Shown in pieces: positions 20,784 to 29,934 of a stretch of DNA of 51,259 bases (position 1 is the stretch's first letter; every line of letters starts with the position of its first letter). Position numbers and translations under genes: made by a program. The stretch lies in NCBI RefSeq assembly GCF_016583795.1, contig NZ_NRRS01000014.1, forward strand, positions 76,955-128,213, written 5' to 3'. The notes under the pieces were generated by a model. That model did no database searches. It saw nothing but the letters and a program-made list of their open reading frames with translations, and had not been told where the DNA came from. This DNA is from Rhabdochromatium marinum (GTDB taxonomy: Bacteria > Pseudomonadota > Gammaproteobacteria > Chromatiales > Chromatiaceae).

Positions 20784-20817
20784 AAAAAGGCGGGCTGGTC
20801 TGGACCTGTGCCCGCCT
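20784..20817 (-). terminator. Terminator-like hairpin between dnaK and dnaJ
   Basis: On the minus strand an 8-bp stem (AGGCGGGC / GCCCGCCT) with a 14-nt loop is followed by TTTTTCAC. It lies in the 181-nt gap between the dnaK stop and the dnaJ start, so it could attenuate read-through and lower dnaJ relative to dnaK. Confidence 0.65.
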
Positions 20818-20896
20818 CCGCAAAGGCGTTGCCGCCACGGCATCGCGCCTGCAATCCGCAACGCCCCCTCGCGGGGAAAATACCCGCGCGGATCGG

Positions 20897-22819
20897 TTAC
20901 TTTTTGTCGTCCTTGACCTCTTCAAACTCGGCATCGACCACATCATCGGCGGTCGCCTCGCCACCGGCGGCGTCTCCACCCGCCTCAGCCCCACCCGGCT
21001 GATTGGCATACAGCCGCTCAGCCAGCTTGGCCGAGGCCTCGCCGAGCGCCTTGGTCAGCGACTCGATGCGATCCTTGTCCTCGCTCTTCATGGCCTCTTC
21101 GAGATCCTTGATGGCCGCGTCAATGCGCTCCTTCTCACCGGATTCGAGCTTATCCTCGCCAATCTGCTCCATGGACTTACGGGTCGCATGAATCATGCTG
21201 TCCGCCTGATTACGCACGCCGACCAGTTCCTGGAAGCGACGGTCATCCTCGGCATGCGCCTCAGCATCCTTGACCATACGATCAATTTCATCATCCGACA
21301 GACCGGAGGAGGCCTTAATAACGATCGACTGTTCCTTGCCGGTGGCCTTGTCCTTGGCGGAAACATTCAAAATGCCGTTGGCATCAATGTCGAACTTGAC
21401 CTCGATCTGCGGTACACCACGCGGTGCCGGCGGAATGTCAGATAGATCGAAACGGCCCAGCGACTTGTTATCGGCTGCGCGCTGACGCTCGCCCTGCAGC
21501 ACATGCACGGTAACCGCCGTCTGGTTGTCATCAGCGGTGGAGAACACCTGCTCAGCCGAAGTCGGGATGGTGGTGTTCTTCTCGATCAGCTTGGTCATGA
21601 CGCCACCGAGGGTCTCGATACCCAGCGACAGCGGGGTAACATCAAGCAGCAGCACGTCTTTGACATCACCGCCCAGCACGCCACCCTGAATGGCTGCGCC
21701 GATGGCCACCGCCTCGTCCGGGTTCACATCCTTGCGCGGCGCCTTGCCGAAGAACTCCTGCACCTTGCTCTGCACCTTAGGCATGCGGGTCTGACCGCCG
21801 ACCAGGATGACTTCATCAATATCGCTGGCGGTTACGCCAGCGTCCTTGAGCGCGGTACGGCAAGGACCGATGGTGCGATCGACCAGATCCTCAACCAGCG
21901 ACTCCAGCTTGGCGCGGGTCAGCTTGACGTTCAGATGCTTGGGGCCGTTCTGATCGGCAGTGATATAGGGCAAATTGATGTCGGTCTGCTGACTGGAGCT
22001 GAGTTCAATCTTGGCTTTCTCGGCTGCTTCCTTCAGGCGTTGCAGCGCCAGCGGATCATTGTGCAGATCCACACCCTGCTCTTTCTTGAACTCGCTGGCC
22101 AGGAAGTCAATGATGCGCAGGTCGAAATCCTCACCGCCGAGGAAGGTATCGCCATTGGTCGAGAGCACCTCGAACTGATGCTCGCCCTCGATCTCGGCGA
22201 TCTCGATGATGGACACGTCGAAGGTACCACCACCCAGGTCATAAACGACGACTTTTTGGTCGCCGCGCTGCTTGTCCATGCCATAGGCCAGGGCGGCAGC
22301 GGTGGGCTCGTTGATGATGCGCTTGACATCCAGCCCGGCGATGCGACCGGCGTCCTTGGTGGCCTGACGCTGCGAGTCGTTAAAGTAAGCCGGGACCGTG
22401 ATCACCGCCTCTGAGACTGACTCGCCAAGGTAATCCTCAGCGGTGCTTTTCATCTTCTGCAGCACCTTGGCCGAGACTTCCGGCGGAGCCATCTTCTTGC
22501 CGTTGACCTCAACCCAGGCATCGCCATTGTCGGCCTTTACGATCTGATAGGGCACCATATTCTTGTCCTTGGACACGATATGATCCTCGAAGCGTCGTCC
22601 GATCAGACGCTTAATCGCAAAGAGGGTATTTTTGGGGTTGGTAACCGCTTGGCGCTTGGCCGACTGCCCAACCAGCACCTCCGCGTCGCTTGAAAAGGCG
22701 ACGATACTCGGTGTGGTGCGATCGCCCTCGGCGTTCTCGATCACCTTCGCCTTGTCGCCTTCCATGACGGCGACACAGGAATTCGTGGTGCCGAGATCGA
22801 TACCGATGATCTTTCCCAT
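20897..22819 (-). CDS. dnaK: Chaperone DnaK (Hsp70)
   Basis: A 640-residue Hsp70. ATPase-domain signatures [31 protein letters not shown] and [14 protein letters not shown] are intact, followed by the linker [19 protein letters not shown], the substrate-binding domain, the helical lid and a Gly/Ala-rich C-terminus ending EEVKDDKK (an EEVD-like acidic tail). Part of the HrcA-regulated cluster; 179 nt separate it from grpE, where I see no strong signal. Confidence 0.96.
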   Translation of the reverse strand: MGKIIGIDLGTTNSCVAVMEGDKAKVIENAEGDRTTPSIVAFSSDAEVLVGQSAKRQAVTNPKNTLFAIKRLIGRRFEDHIVSKDKNMVPYQIVKADNGDAWVEVNGKKMAPPEVSAKVLQKMKSTAEDYLGESVSEAVITVPAYFNDSQRQATKDAGRIAGLDVKRIINEPTAAALAYGMDKQRGDQKVVVYDLGGGTFDVSIIEIAEIEGEHQFEVLSTNGDTFLGGEDFDLRIIDFLASEFKKEQGVDLHNDPLALQRLKEAAEKAKIELSSSQQTDINLPYITADQNGPKHLNVKLTRAKLESLVEDLVDRTIGPCRTALKDAGVTASDIDEVILVGGQTRMPKVQSKVQEFFGKAPRKDVNPDEAVAIGAAIQGGVLGGDVKDVLLLDVTPLSLGIETLGGVMTKLIEKNTTIPTSAEQVFSTADDNQTAVTVHVLQGERQRAADNKSLGRFDLSDIPPAPRGVPQIEVKFDIDANGILNVSAKDKATGKEQSIVIKASSGLSDDEIDRMVKDAEAHAEDDRRFQELVGVRNQADSMIHATRKSMEQIGEDKLESGEKERIDAAIKDLEEAMKSEDKDRIESLTKALGEASAKLAERLYANQPGGAEAGGDAAGGEATADDVVDAEFEEVKDDKK

Positions 22820-22998
22820 GGTGACTTCTCCGATTTCTAACTTTTCTAAAAAGACTTCAATACATTGTCGATGCGAAGCGGATCTGGGGCTCTCCAGCCT
22901 CCAGAGTCAGCTGCGCGCGATGTTCTGGCAGGTGGGGCAAAACCTTGCAAAATTCAAGCCTTAGCTGTGCCCCGCGCGGCTGGCGCAGGCGCTCAAGG

Positions 22999-23634
22999 CT
23001 AGCCCTGCTCAACGGCCTGCGACACCATCACCAGCGCCGGGCGCACCAAGCGACCGTTCAGGGTGTAGCCACGCTGTATCACGGTGACCACGGTGTTGGG
23101 CTCAACATCGGTGCGCGGCTGCATGGACATGGCCTGATGAAATTCCGGATTGAACGCCTGATGCAGGGGATCCACGGTCTCGACCCCAAACTTGCCCATC
23201 ACATCGCTGAGCAGTTTGAGTGTCAGGTCCGTGCCCTCACGCAGCTTCACCAGATCCGCATCCGGCTCGCTGGCGGCGGTCTGGCCGAGTTCCAGGCTGT
23301 CGCGCACCTGTAACAGCTCACGCACGAAATTCTCCAAGGCAAACTTGTGCGCGTTCTCAAGTTCCCGCGCCTTGCGGCGGCTGATGTTCTCCACCTCAGC
23401 GCGCGCGCGCAGCAGTTGCTCACGCGCCGCCTCGCTGCGGGCGCGCTCTTCCTCAATCATCGCGATCAAGTCAGCCGGATCCTCCGGCCACAGCGATGCT
23501 TCAGGGGCCTCACCGCCGGTTTCCACAGTTTCAGCGGCCGACTCAGGCGCCACAGCCGCCGCCTCACCCGCCTGAGCCTCGAATTCCTCGGGGCGCTCCT
23601 GCGACTGTTCCTGTCCCGATTGATCCTTCGTCAT
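22999..23634 (-). CDS. grpE: Nucleotide exchange factor GrpE
   Basis: A 211-residue GrpE that releases ADP from DnaK. An acidic, low-complexity N-terminus (~1-60) precedes the long dimerisation helix (EEERARSEAAREQLLRARAE, RRKARELENAHKFALENF) and the C-terminal beta domain with GVETVDPLHQAFNPEFHQAM and VIQRGYTLNGRLVRPALV. ATG at 23634 is chosen because GGAGG lies 8 nt ahead of it; the longer frame to 23709 adds sequence unlike the family. Confidence 0.93.
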   Translation of the reverse strand: MTKDQSGQEQSQERPEEFEAQAGEAAAVAPESAAETVETGGEAPEASLWPEDPADLIAMIEEERARSEAAREQLLRARAEVENISRRKARELENAHKFALENFVRELLQVRDSLELGQTAASEPDADLVKLREGTDLTLKLLSDVMGKFGVETVDPLHQAFNPEFHQAMSMQPRTDVEPNTVVTVIQRGYTLNGRLVRPALVMVSQAVEQG

Positions 23635-23714
23635 ATCCTGAACCTCCACGGCTGTGCACGCATCGCCGCGCCCCTGTGCCAGAAGCCGCCGCAGACGCGT
23701 CAACCACATCTTAA

Positions 23715-24773
23715 TCAGTTATTCTGTCTCAGCGCGGCGGCCAACAGCCGCGCTGTCACATCGACAATCGGTATCACCCGCTGGTAATCCATACGGGTCG
23801 GACCGATCACCCCCAACACGCCAAGCACCTCACCCTCTACCCGATAGGGCGTCGTCACCAGGCTGCAATCATCCAGCACCGCATAGCCGGACTCGCCACC
23901 GAAGAAAATCTGCACCCCATCGGCCTGCATGCAGCGATCAAGCAGATACAGAATCTCGCGTTTCTCGGTAAAAGCCTCGAACAGTGCCTTGAGCCGCTCC
24001 ATGCTGGCCAGCTCGTCGAACTGCATCAGATTGGTCTGCCCCGACACCAGCAGCTGATCCTTGTGCTCGGCTGACTCCATCACCCGCTGCGCTATTTCCA
24101 GTGCCTGGGCCATCAGTGCATCCATCTGCTGATGGGTGCTGTGCAGATCATCCAGCAGCCGCTTGCGCACATTGCCCATGTCCTGACCGGTGAAGAGCTC
24201 GGTCAGATAATTGGAGGCGCGCACCAAATCCGACGGGCTAAAGGGTCGCTCGGTATAGAGGATGCGGTTATGCACCTCTCCTTCGCCGGTGACCAGAATC
24301 GCCAGCACCTTCTTGCCCGACAGCGGCAGCAGCTCGATCTGGCGAAACACATCCCGCTCATGACGGGGCAGCATCACCACTCCGGCCAAGCGCGTCACAC
24401 CCGAGAGCAAACGCGAGGCGGTATCGACCAACGCCGAGGTGTCATCCAGGGGCTCGAACTCCGCGCGCAGCGCTGCCACATCGATTTCATTCAGCGGCTT
24501 GACGGTCAACAGGCTATCGACAAACAGTCGATAACCGAGCAGCGTCGGCACCCGTCCCGCCGAGGTATGCGGCGAGGACACCAGCCCCATATCCTCAAGA
24601 TCCGCCATCACATTGCGCACCGTCGCCGGACTGAGATCGAGTCCGGTCTCTTTGGCCAGGGTACGCGACCCCACCGGTTGCCCGTCGCGGATATAATGTT
24701 CAATCAGCGTTTTGAGAAAATGTGAGGCGCGTTCGCTAACCTTTGCTTCGCTGCTGCCTCGCGTCCCAGCCAT
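23715..24773 (-). CDS. hrcA: Heat-inducible transcription repressor HrcA
   Basis: A 352-residue repressor that binds CIRCE operators and is stabilised by GroEL in the known systems. The N-terminal winged helix includes LSPATVRNVMADLEDMGLV and PHTSAGRVPTLLGYRLFVD, followed by the GAF-like dimerisation region. ATG 24773 (MAGTRGSSEAKVSERA) is preferred; a longer frame to 24839 adds non-family residues. It is the first gene of hrcA-grpE-dnaK-dnaJ and is preceded by its own operator, implying autoregulation. Confidence 0.93.
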   Translation of the reverse strand: MAGTRGSSEAKVSERASHFLKTLIEHYIRDGQPVGSRTLAKETGLDLSPATVRNVMADLEDMGLVSSPHTSAGRVPTLLGYRLFVDSLLTVKPLNEIDVAALRAEFEPLDDTSALVDTASRLLSGVTRLAGVVMLPRHERDVFRQIELLPLSGKKVLAILVTGEGEVHNRILYTERPFSPSDLVRASNYLTELFTGQDMGNVRKRLLDDLHSTHQQMDALMAQALEIAQRVMESAEHKDQLLVSGQTNLMQFDELASMERLKALFEAFTEKREILYLLDRCMQADGVQIFFGGESGYAVLDDCSLVTTPYRVEGEVLGVLGVIGPTRMDYQRVIPIVDVTARLLAAALRQNN

Positions 24774-24885
24774 GACAACCCCTTGTTTCCTCAGAGACCG
24801 AACAAGCACCCATCGTCGCCAGTCCGCCGCCTGTAGCACTTACCTGTTGCACGAAATTCAATCGAAAAGGCTCAGGGGGCGATGC

Positions 24886-24912
24886 TTAGCACTCACTAGC
24901 CTAGAGTGCTAA
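24886..24912 (-). promoter_or_regulatory. CIRCE operator (HrcA binding site)
   Basis: A perfect 9-bp inverted repeat, TTAGCACTC-N9-GAGTGCTAA, lies 113 nt upstream of the hrcA start. It matches the canonical CIRCE element exactly and sits at and just after the predicted transcription start of the -35/-10 promoter next to it. The 327-nt hrcA-nadK gap holds this operator, the hrcA promoter and a possible nadK -10; I see nothing else in it. Confidence 0.96.
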
Positions 24913-24921
24913 CGGAGTGCC

Positions 24922-24950
24922 AATTTAGGGACTTGCGCGCTCACTGTCAA
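24922..24950 (-). promoter_or_regulatory. Sigma-70-type promoter of the hrcA heat-shock cluster
   Basis: On the minus strand a perfect -35 TTGACA (24950-24945) and a -10 TAAATT (24927-24922) are separated by exactly 17 nt. The expected transcription start falls at the edge of the CIRCE element, so HrcA would block initiation. Confidence 0.85.
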
Positions 24951-25039
24951 GCACCCGACCGAATGCGTCACGCGTATCGAGCTTGCAAAGGGCAGCAAGA
25001 TAAAAATACCGTTTTCAGCCTCTGGGGCTATTGCACCGC

Positions 25040-25045
25040 TATAAT
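25040..25045 (+). promoter_or_regulatory. Possible -10 element (TATAAT) upstream of nadK
   Basis: A perfect TATAAT lies 56 nt before the nadK ATG. No good -35 hexamer is seen at 16-18 nt spacing and no TG extension, so this is a weak call. Confidence 0.4.
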
Positions 25046-25100
25046 CGCCCCTGACCCGGCCACCCAAGCCAGCAACCACCACTGAAGGCATCACCACCCC

Positions 25101-26054
25101 ATGAGGGCTTTTCAGACCGTCGGCATCATTGGCAAACAGGATCCGGACCCACGGGTTCCGGACGCCCTGCACCGACTGCTCGCGCATCTTGAGCAGCGCG
25201 GCCACGACGCCATCCTGGAACCGGCCACCGCCGCGCTGCTCGGTGCCGATGCCAGCACCGGTGCCGTTCAACCGGCCGCCGACAGCTACGCCCAACTTGC
25301 TGCGCAAGCGGATGTCATCATTGTGCTGGGCGGCGACGGCACCCTGCTGCATGCCGCGCGCGAGATTGCCCCCAGTGGTACGCCCATCGTCGGCATCAAT
25401 CTCGGACGCCTGGGATTTCTAGTCGATCTGTCGCCGGACTGCATCGATACGCACCTTAATGCCATCCTCGACGGACACTTCGAATCCGAATACCGCAGCC
25501 TGCTCGAAACCCGACTGCTGGATGCCACCAGCCCCCCATTGGCCGCCAACGCCCTGGCTGAAACCGATCAGCCTGCCTGGAGCGGTCGGGCGCTGAACGA
25601 AGCGGTGATCGCCAAATGGGATACGGTGCGCATGATTGAGCTGGAAACCTACATCGACGGCCAATTCGTCAATATCCAGCGCTCGGACGGGCTAATTATC
25701 GCCACCCCGACCGGCTCCACCGCCTATGCGCTGTCCGGTGGTGGCCCGCTGCTGCAACCCGGACTCGATAGCTTGCTGTTGGTGCCCATCTGCCCTCACA
25801 CCCTCAGCAATCGCCCGCTGGTGGTGCGCGGCGCCAGCGCCATTGAAATCCGCCTGTGCCACCAGCATGCCGAGACTGCGCGCCTGACCTGCGACGGCCA
25901 AGTGGCCTTTTCACTGGCCGACATCCGCGCCGTGCAGATCCGCCGCAGCGCCATGCAAGTGCGCCTGCTGCACCCGCGCGGCCATGACCACTTCAAGCTC
26001 CTGCGCGCAAAGCTCGGCTGGGGCGGACAAACACAGGATGTTTTAAGGTGTTAA
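25101..26054 (+). CDS. nadK: NAD kinase NadK
   Basis: A 317-residue cytosolic kinase making NADP from NAD. The GGDGT motif (IIVLGGDGTLLHAARE), the Asn-Glu motif in ALNEAVIAKW and the Gly-rich IIATPTGSTAYALSGGGPLL are intact. It is slightly longer than the usual ~295 residues owing to an insertion around 145-160 (LDATSPPLAANALAETDQ). The stop overlaps the GTG start of recN by 7 nt, a frequent gammaproteobacterial pairing. Confidence 0.94.
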   Translation: MRAFQTVGIIGKQDPDPRVPDALHRLLAHLEQRGHDAILEPATAALLGADASTGAVQPAADSYAQLAAQADVIIVLGGDGTLLHAAREIAPSGTPIVGINLGRLGFLVDLSPDCIDTHLNAILDGHFESEYRSLLETRLLDATSPPLAANALAETDQPAWSGRALNEAVIAKWDTVRMIELETYIDGQFVNIQRSDGLIIATPTGSTAYALSGGGPLLQPGLDSLLLVPICPHTLSNRPLVVRGASAIEIRLCHQHAETARLTCDGQVAFSLADIRAVQIRRSAMQVRLLHPRGHDHFKLLRAKLGWGGQTQDVLRC

Positions 26055-27763
26055 CCCGGATTCTGGTGCAGGATCTCGTCATTGTCAGCCGTCTGGAGCT
26101 GGAACTTGGCCCCGGCATGACCGCTCTGACCGGCGAAACCGGCGCCGGCAAATCCATTCTGATTGATGCCCTCGGCCTGGCGCTGGGTGAACGCGCCGAT
26201 GCAAGCATGATTCGCACCGGTCGCGACAAGGCCGAGGTCAATGCCAGCTTTGATCTCAGCCATTGCCCCCAGGCACGCGCCTGGCTGAGCGAACAGGCGC
26301 TGGATGACGACGGCGACTGCGTCATCCGCCGCGTGCTCCAGACCAAGGGGCGCTCGCGCGCCTTCGTCAACGGCCGCAGCCTCAGCAGCAGCCAGCTCAA
26401 GGCGCTGGGGGAACAGCTAGTCGATATCCACGGGCAGCACGCCCATCAATCCCTGCTACGTGCCACAGCCCAGCGTGAATTGCTCGATGGCTATGCCGAC
26501 CACGCCCCGCTGCGCGACGCCGTCGCCAGCGCCTTTCGCCACTATCGCGACTGCGACACCCGCTGGCAGCAGCTCACTGAGGCCTGCGAGCAACGCAGCG
26601 CGCGCCTGGACTTGTTGCACTTTCAGCTCGCCGAGCTCGACGACCTGGCACTCGGCGCCGACGAACTCGAACAGCTCGACATCGACCAGCGTCGCCTGGC
26701 CAATCAGAGCCGACTCCAGGACAACAGCGCCCGGATTCTGCAACTCATCTACGACAATGATCAGGCCCTGCATGACCAGCTCAGCCGCGCCAGTCGCGAC
26801 CTGAGCGATCTCAGCGCCATTGACGATCGCCTGGCCCCCAGCGTGGAACTCATCGACAGCGCCGCCGTGCAAATCGAAGAAGCCGCCTCCAGCCTGCGCC
26901 AGTATCTGGATGCACTGGAGCTAGATCCGGCACGTCTGCAAGACATCGACGCCCGCCTCAGCCGCATCCATGACCTGGCACGCAAGTATCGCATCCCACC
27001 GGAGCAACTCCCCAAACACCACCAAGCGTTACAACGCGAACAGGAGGCGCTCGAACAGGCTGACGCTGATCTCGACGCCCTGGCTGCCGAACGCAATCAG
27101 GCGCGCGACGCCTACCGGGTCGCCGCACAGGAGCTCAGCGCCTCACGCCAGCGCGCCGCCGAGCGCCTCGCCGCCACCGTCAGCGCTTCCATGCAGGAAC
27201 TCGGCATGCAGGGCGGAACCTTCGCCATCGAATGCCAAGATCAGGACATCACCGCTGCTGCCGCCCACGGGCTGGATCTAATTCGCTTTCTGGTCAGCGC
27301 CAACCCCGGTCAGCCCATGCAGCCGCTCGCCAAGGTCGCCTCCGGCGGCGAACTCTCGCGCATCAGCCTTGCAATCCAGGTCGCCACCGCCAACTGTATC
27401 AGCATCCCGGTGCTGGTCTTCGACGAGGTGGATGTCGGCATCGGCGGCGGTGTGGCGGAGATTGTCGGGCGCCAGTTGCGCCAGCTCGGTGAGGAGCGCC
27501 AAGTGCTATGCGTAACCCATTTGCCGCAGGTCGCGGCCCAAGCCCACCAGCAACTGCGGGTTCGCAAGCACACTCAGGACGGCCAAACCTTCACCGACAT
27601 TCACACCCTCACCCCCAAAGAGCGCATTGACGAAATTGCCCGCATGCTCGGCGGCACCGACATCACCGCCACTACCCGCGCGCACGCCGAGGAAATGCTG
27701 ACCGGCCCCAAAACAAGGCAACGCAAGCCATCCAAGAACCCACAGGGGGGCTTGAAGCTATGA
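26048..27763 (+). CDS. recN: DNA repair protein RecN
   Basis: A 571-residue SMC-like ATPase acting in double-strand-break repair. Walker A at residues 29-36 (GETGAGKS), the Q-loop region VDIHGQHAHQSLL, a central coiled coil (~150-360), the signature KVASGGELSRISLAIQ and Walker B VLVFDEVDVGIGGG followed by the H-loop CVTHLPQVAA. The start is GTG, inside the end of nadK. The stop overlaps the ATG of a small Lys/Cys-rich ORF (ATGA). Confidence 0.95.
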   Translation: MLTRILVQDLVIVSRLELELGPGMTALTGETGAGKSILIDALGLALGERADASMIRTGRDKAEVNASFDLSHCPQARAWLSEQALDDDGDCVIRRVLQTKGRSRAFVNGRSLSSSQLKALGEQLVDIHGQHAHQSLLRATAQRELLDGYADHAPLRDAVASAFRHYRDCDTRWQQLTEACEQRSARLDLLHFQLAELDDLALGADELEQLDIDQRRLANQSRLQDNSARILQLIYDNDQALHDQLSRASRDLSDLSAIDDRLAPSVELIDSAAVQIEEAASSLRQYLDALELDPARLQDIDARLSRIHDLARKYRIPPEQLPKHHQALQREQEALEQADADLDALAAERNQARDAYRVAAQELSASRQRAAERLAATVSASMQELGMQGGTFAIECQDQDITAAAAHGLDLIRFLVSANPGQPMQPLAKVASGGELSRISLAIQVATANCISIPVLVFDEVDVGIGGGVAEIVGRQLRQLGEERQVLCVTHLPQVAAQAHQQLRVRKHTQDGQTFTDIHTLTPKERIDEIARMLGGTDITATTRAHAEEMLTGPKTRQRKPSKNPQGGLKL

Positions 27764-27882
27764 GCAAAAGCAAAGAAAAAGGCAAAAACAAGAAGGGCAA
27801 GGACAAGGACAAGGACAAGGACAAGTGCTGCAAAAAATACCAAACAGGCAAAGGCTGCAAGGCCTGCCCCAGATCGAAGTGA
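27760..27882 (+). CDS. Small Lys- and Cys-rich protein (40 aa)
   Basis: A 40-residue ORF starts in the ATGA overlap with the recN stop. The N-terminal half is almost all Lys, Gly and Asp (four KD pairs encoded by a 6-bp AAGGAC repeat). The C-terminal half has four cysteines arranged CC-x8-C-x2-C (KCCKKYQTGKGCKACPRSK), which suggests a metal- or nucleic-acid-binding knuckle. The exact stop overlap and non-random composition argue that it is translated with recN. I recall similar short Cys/Lys proteins in other gammaproteobacteria but know no function. Confidence 0.7.
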   Translation: MSKSKEKGKNKKGKDKDKDKDKCCKKYQTGKGCKACPRSK

Positions 27883-28029
27883 GTGCAAACCAGCCTACAC
27901 CGCCCGCAGCGATGATGCCCCAGAGCTGACACCAGCCATTTTGCGCAAGACGCCAGCCCCGGTCTTTGTTAGCATTCCAGTGCTCAAGCTCAGGGCCATT
28001 TTCAACGTATGCCCTACCCCGTTCCATCA

Positions 28030-28106
28030 GCCCTCGTAGCTCAGCAGGATAGAGCAGCCGCCTCCTAAGCGGCAGGTCACAGGTTCGAATCCTGTCGAGG
28101 GCGCCA
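28030..28106 (+). tRNA. tRNA-Arg (anticodon CCT)
   Basis: A complete cloverleaf: acceptor GCCCTCG pairs with CGAGGGC, the D arm is GCTC...GAGC, the anticodon stem GCCGC/GCGGC has loop CTCCTAA (anticodon CCT, reading AGG), and the T arm is ACAGG TTCGAAT CCTGT. CCA is encoded at 28104-28106. Confidence 0.97.
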
Positions 28107-28130
28107 CTTCTTCCCTACCCCAAAGCCCCC

Positions 28131-28190
28131 ATAAACGAAAAAACCCGGACCCTGGCAGCGGTGGATAAAACCGCGCAGGAATCCGGGTTT
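28131..28190 (-). terminator. Rho-independent terminator downstream of flagellin
   Basis: A 9-bp stem AAACCCGGA / TCCGGGTTT encloses a second small hairpin (GCGGT...ACCGC). On the minus strand it is followed by TTTTTTCGTTTAT. It lies 88 nt past the flagellin stop and insulates it from tRNA-Arg. Confidence 0.8.
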
Positions 28191-28278
28191 GAGTTGTCAG
28201 GCTTCGCCTCAGGTCAGCGTTCGCGCAAGCCGCTTGGTGGCCTGAGTGTAGGTTACGAAACCTGAGCGAGCGATGGGC

Positions 28279-29544
28279 TTACTGACCTCCCAGCAACTGC
28301 AAGGTTTGCTGTGGTGCCTGGTTCGCCTGTGTAAGAACCGATATGCCGGATTGCTGCAAAATCTGTACGCGGGTCAATTCCGCCGTCTCTGCCGCATAAT
28401 CGGCATCCCTGATGCGGCTGCGGGACGCCGACTGAGTCTGCGAAACCATAGACTGGCTATTAATATTCGCCTCAATACGGCTCTGGGCAGCACCCATTTC
28501 CGAGCGCATTGAGTTGACTCGATCCAGTGCGCCGTCGATGACTGCGATGGCCTTGCTTGCGTCCTCAAGAGTTCGGACATTGATTTCTTGGATGGTTATG
28601 GCGTCATCCGTATTAGCTGCTTCCCCTGGAGCAGCAGGAAAAGCTCCTGTTGCCGGAGCAAAAGCCGGAGTATAGTTTCCACCGCTTACCTGAAATAGAG
28701 GATTTTGTGGATCATCCGGGTCATACATAGCATTGACGACAATACCGGTTCGCCCTTGGTCATCAGTGCGCAATGAAGCTTTCAAACCAAGTTTCGAGAC
28801 AGCATTACCTTCTGGAGTGCCACTATTCGCCAGTTTTTGGATCTCTTTGTTCAGATCAGAAACGGCATCTTCAAGGCTGGGGCTAGTCCCGCCTCCGCTT
28901 GGCGAAGTTATAGTTACGCTAGCAAGGGGGCCACTACCTTGCAATGTAATCTGCCCTACTGACTGCAAGTCCTCCATCTGCGTCTTCGTCAACCGAGTGG
29001 TATCTCCTGGTTCCGGCCAAGCCTCTATGGTCCCCAATGTCTGCTGGCGCGCATCCACCGGGCCAACCTCGAGCACCTGTCCTTGATTACCACCAACCTG
29101 AAAGACCATGTTCTTCGTAGAGCCACCACTGAGGATGGCCATGCCATTGAACTCAGTTTCAAAAGACACCCGTTTAATTTCAGCCGCCAAGGCGCGCACT
29201 TCGTTGTTTAGCGCTTGGCGATCCCCCCTCGTATTGCTGCCATTGGCGGATTGCACCGCCAGCTCACGCATCCGCTGCAAGTTACCGATCATGGTCCCCA
29301 GTGAAGACTCGGCGGTTTGCACATAAGAGACAGCATCGTTGGAGTTACGAACAGCCTGGTTGGAACCACGTATCTGCGAGGTCATGCGCTCACTAATCGC
29401 CAGACCCGCAGCATCATCCTTTGCGGCATTGATGCGCAAGCCCGTCGAGAGACGCTCAGTCGTCGTGCTCAAAGCGTTCTGGGTTCTCATCAAATTCCGC
29501 TGAGCCCTGAGCGATTCTAAATTGGTGTTAATGACCTGTGCCAT
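28279..29544 (-). CDS. fliC: Flagellin FliC
   Basis: A 421-residue flagellin. The conserved N-terminal D0/D1 region (MAQVINTNLESLRAQRNL, RLSTGLRINAAKDDAAGLAI) and C-terminal D1/D0 region (RSRIRDADYAAETAELTRVQILQQSGISVLTQANQAPQQTLQLL) surround a variable core (~170-330). AGGAG lies ahead of the ATG. No other flagellar gene is adjacent, so it is transcribed alone from a promoter that resembles FliA-dependent class III promoters. Confidence 0.96.
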   Translation of the reverse strand: MAQVINTNLESLRAQRNLMRTQNALSTTTERLSTGLRINAAKDDAAGLAISERMTSQIRGSNQAVRNSNDAVSYVQTAESSLGTMIGNLQRMRELAVQSANGSNTRGDRQALNNEVRALAAEIKRVSFETEFNGMAILSGGSTKNMVFQVGGNQGQVLEVGPVDARQQTLGTIEAWPEPGDTTRLTKTQMEDLQSVGQITLQGSGPLASVTITSPSGGGTSPSLEDAVSDLNKEIQKLANSGTPEGNAVSKLGLKASLRTDDQGRTGIVVNAMYDPDDPQNPLFQVSGGNYTPAFAPATGAFPAAPGEAANTDDAITIQEINVRTLEDASKAIAVIDGALDRVNSMRSEMGAAQSRIEANINSQSMVSQTQSASRSRIRDADYAAETAELTRVQILQQSGISVLTQANQAPQQTLQLLGGQ

Positions 29545-29702
29545 GGTTCTTGCTCCTGTAGATTGATGCGTTTCTGGGTCCGGGCCATTGCAAAGGCCGC
29601 AAATCCAGGCGCACTGTTGGCCTATATCCTAAAAACATCGCCTCAGCACCGACCCGCTAGCAGCCTGCCAAGGGGGCCTGATAAACGCTGCTCATGGTCA
29701 GC

Positions 29703-29728
29703 GTAACGGCCGGACCGCTCAAACTTTA
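29703..29728 (-). promoter_or_regulatory. Putative sigma-28 (FliA) promoter of flagellin
   Basis: On the minus strand TAAAGTTT, 10 nt, GCCGTTAC resembles the sigma-28 consensus TAAAGTTT-N11-GCCGATAA (first half perfect, second half 6/8, spacer 1 nt short). It lies ~160 nt upstream of the fliC ATG. The 390-nt gap between fliC and the EF-hand gene holds this site; nothing else is evident. Confidence 0.6.
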
Positions 29729-29934
29729 AGGGCCGTGCGTAAATTCGTGTCTCAAAGTCCTGCGCCGCAAGACTTTAGAGCGCGCAGCTGCGCAAGCAAA
29801 ATGCCGTGGGGTTCGACTGCACAGAAGCTTGCAAATTCCTTCACAATGCTTCCACGATTCGCAGCCATACTAAAGTCGTTGTCGGGATTCCCCGCAACTT
29901 GGTCCATTCTTGAAAAACCATGGAAGCGAATCTC

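Noticed and set aside
21503-22414. Plus-strand ORF (303 aa) opposite dnaK
   Set aside because: The dnaK frame is intact and conserved throughout; opposite-strand ORFs over dnaK are a known codon-bias artefact.
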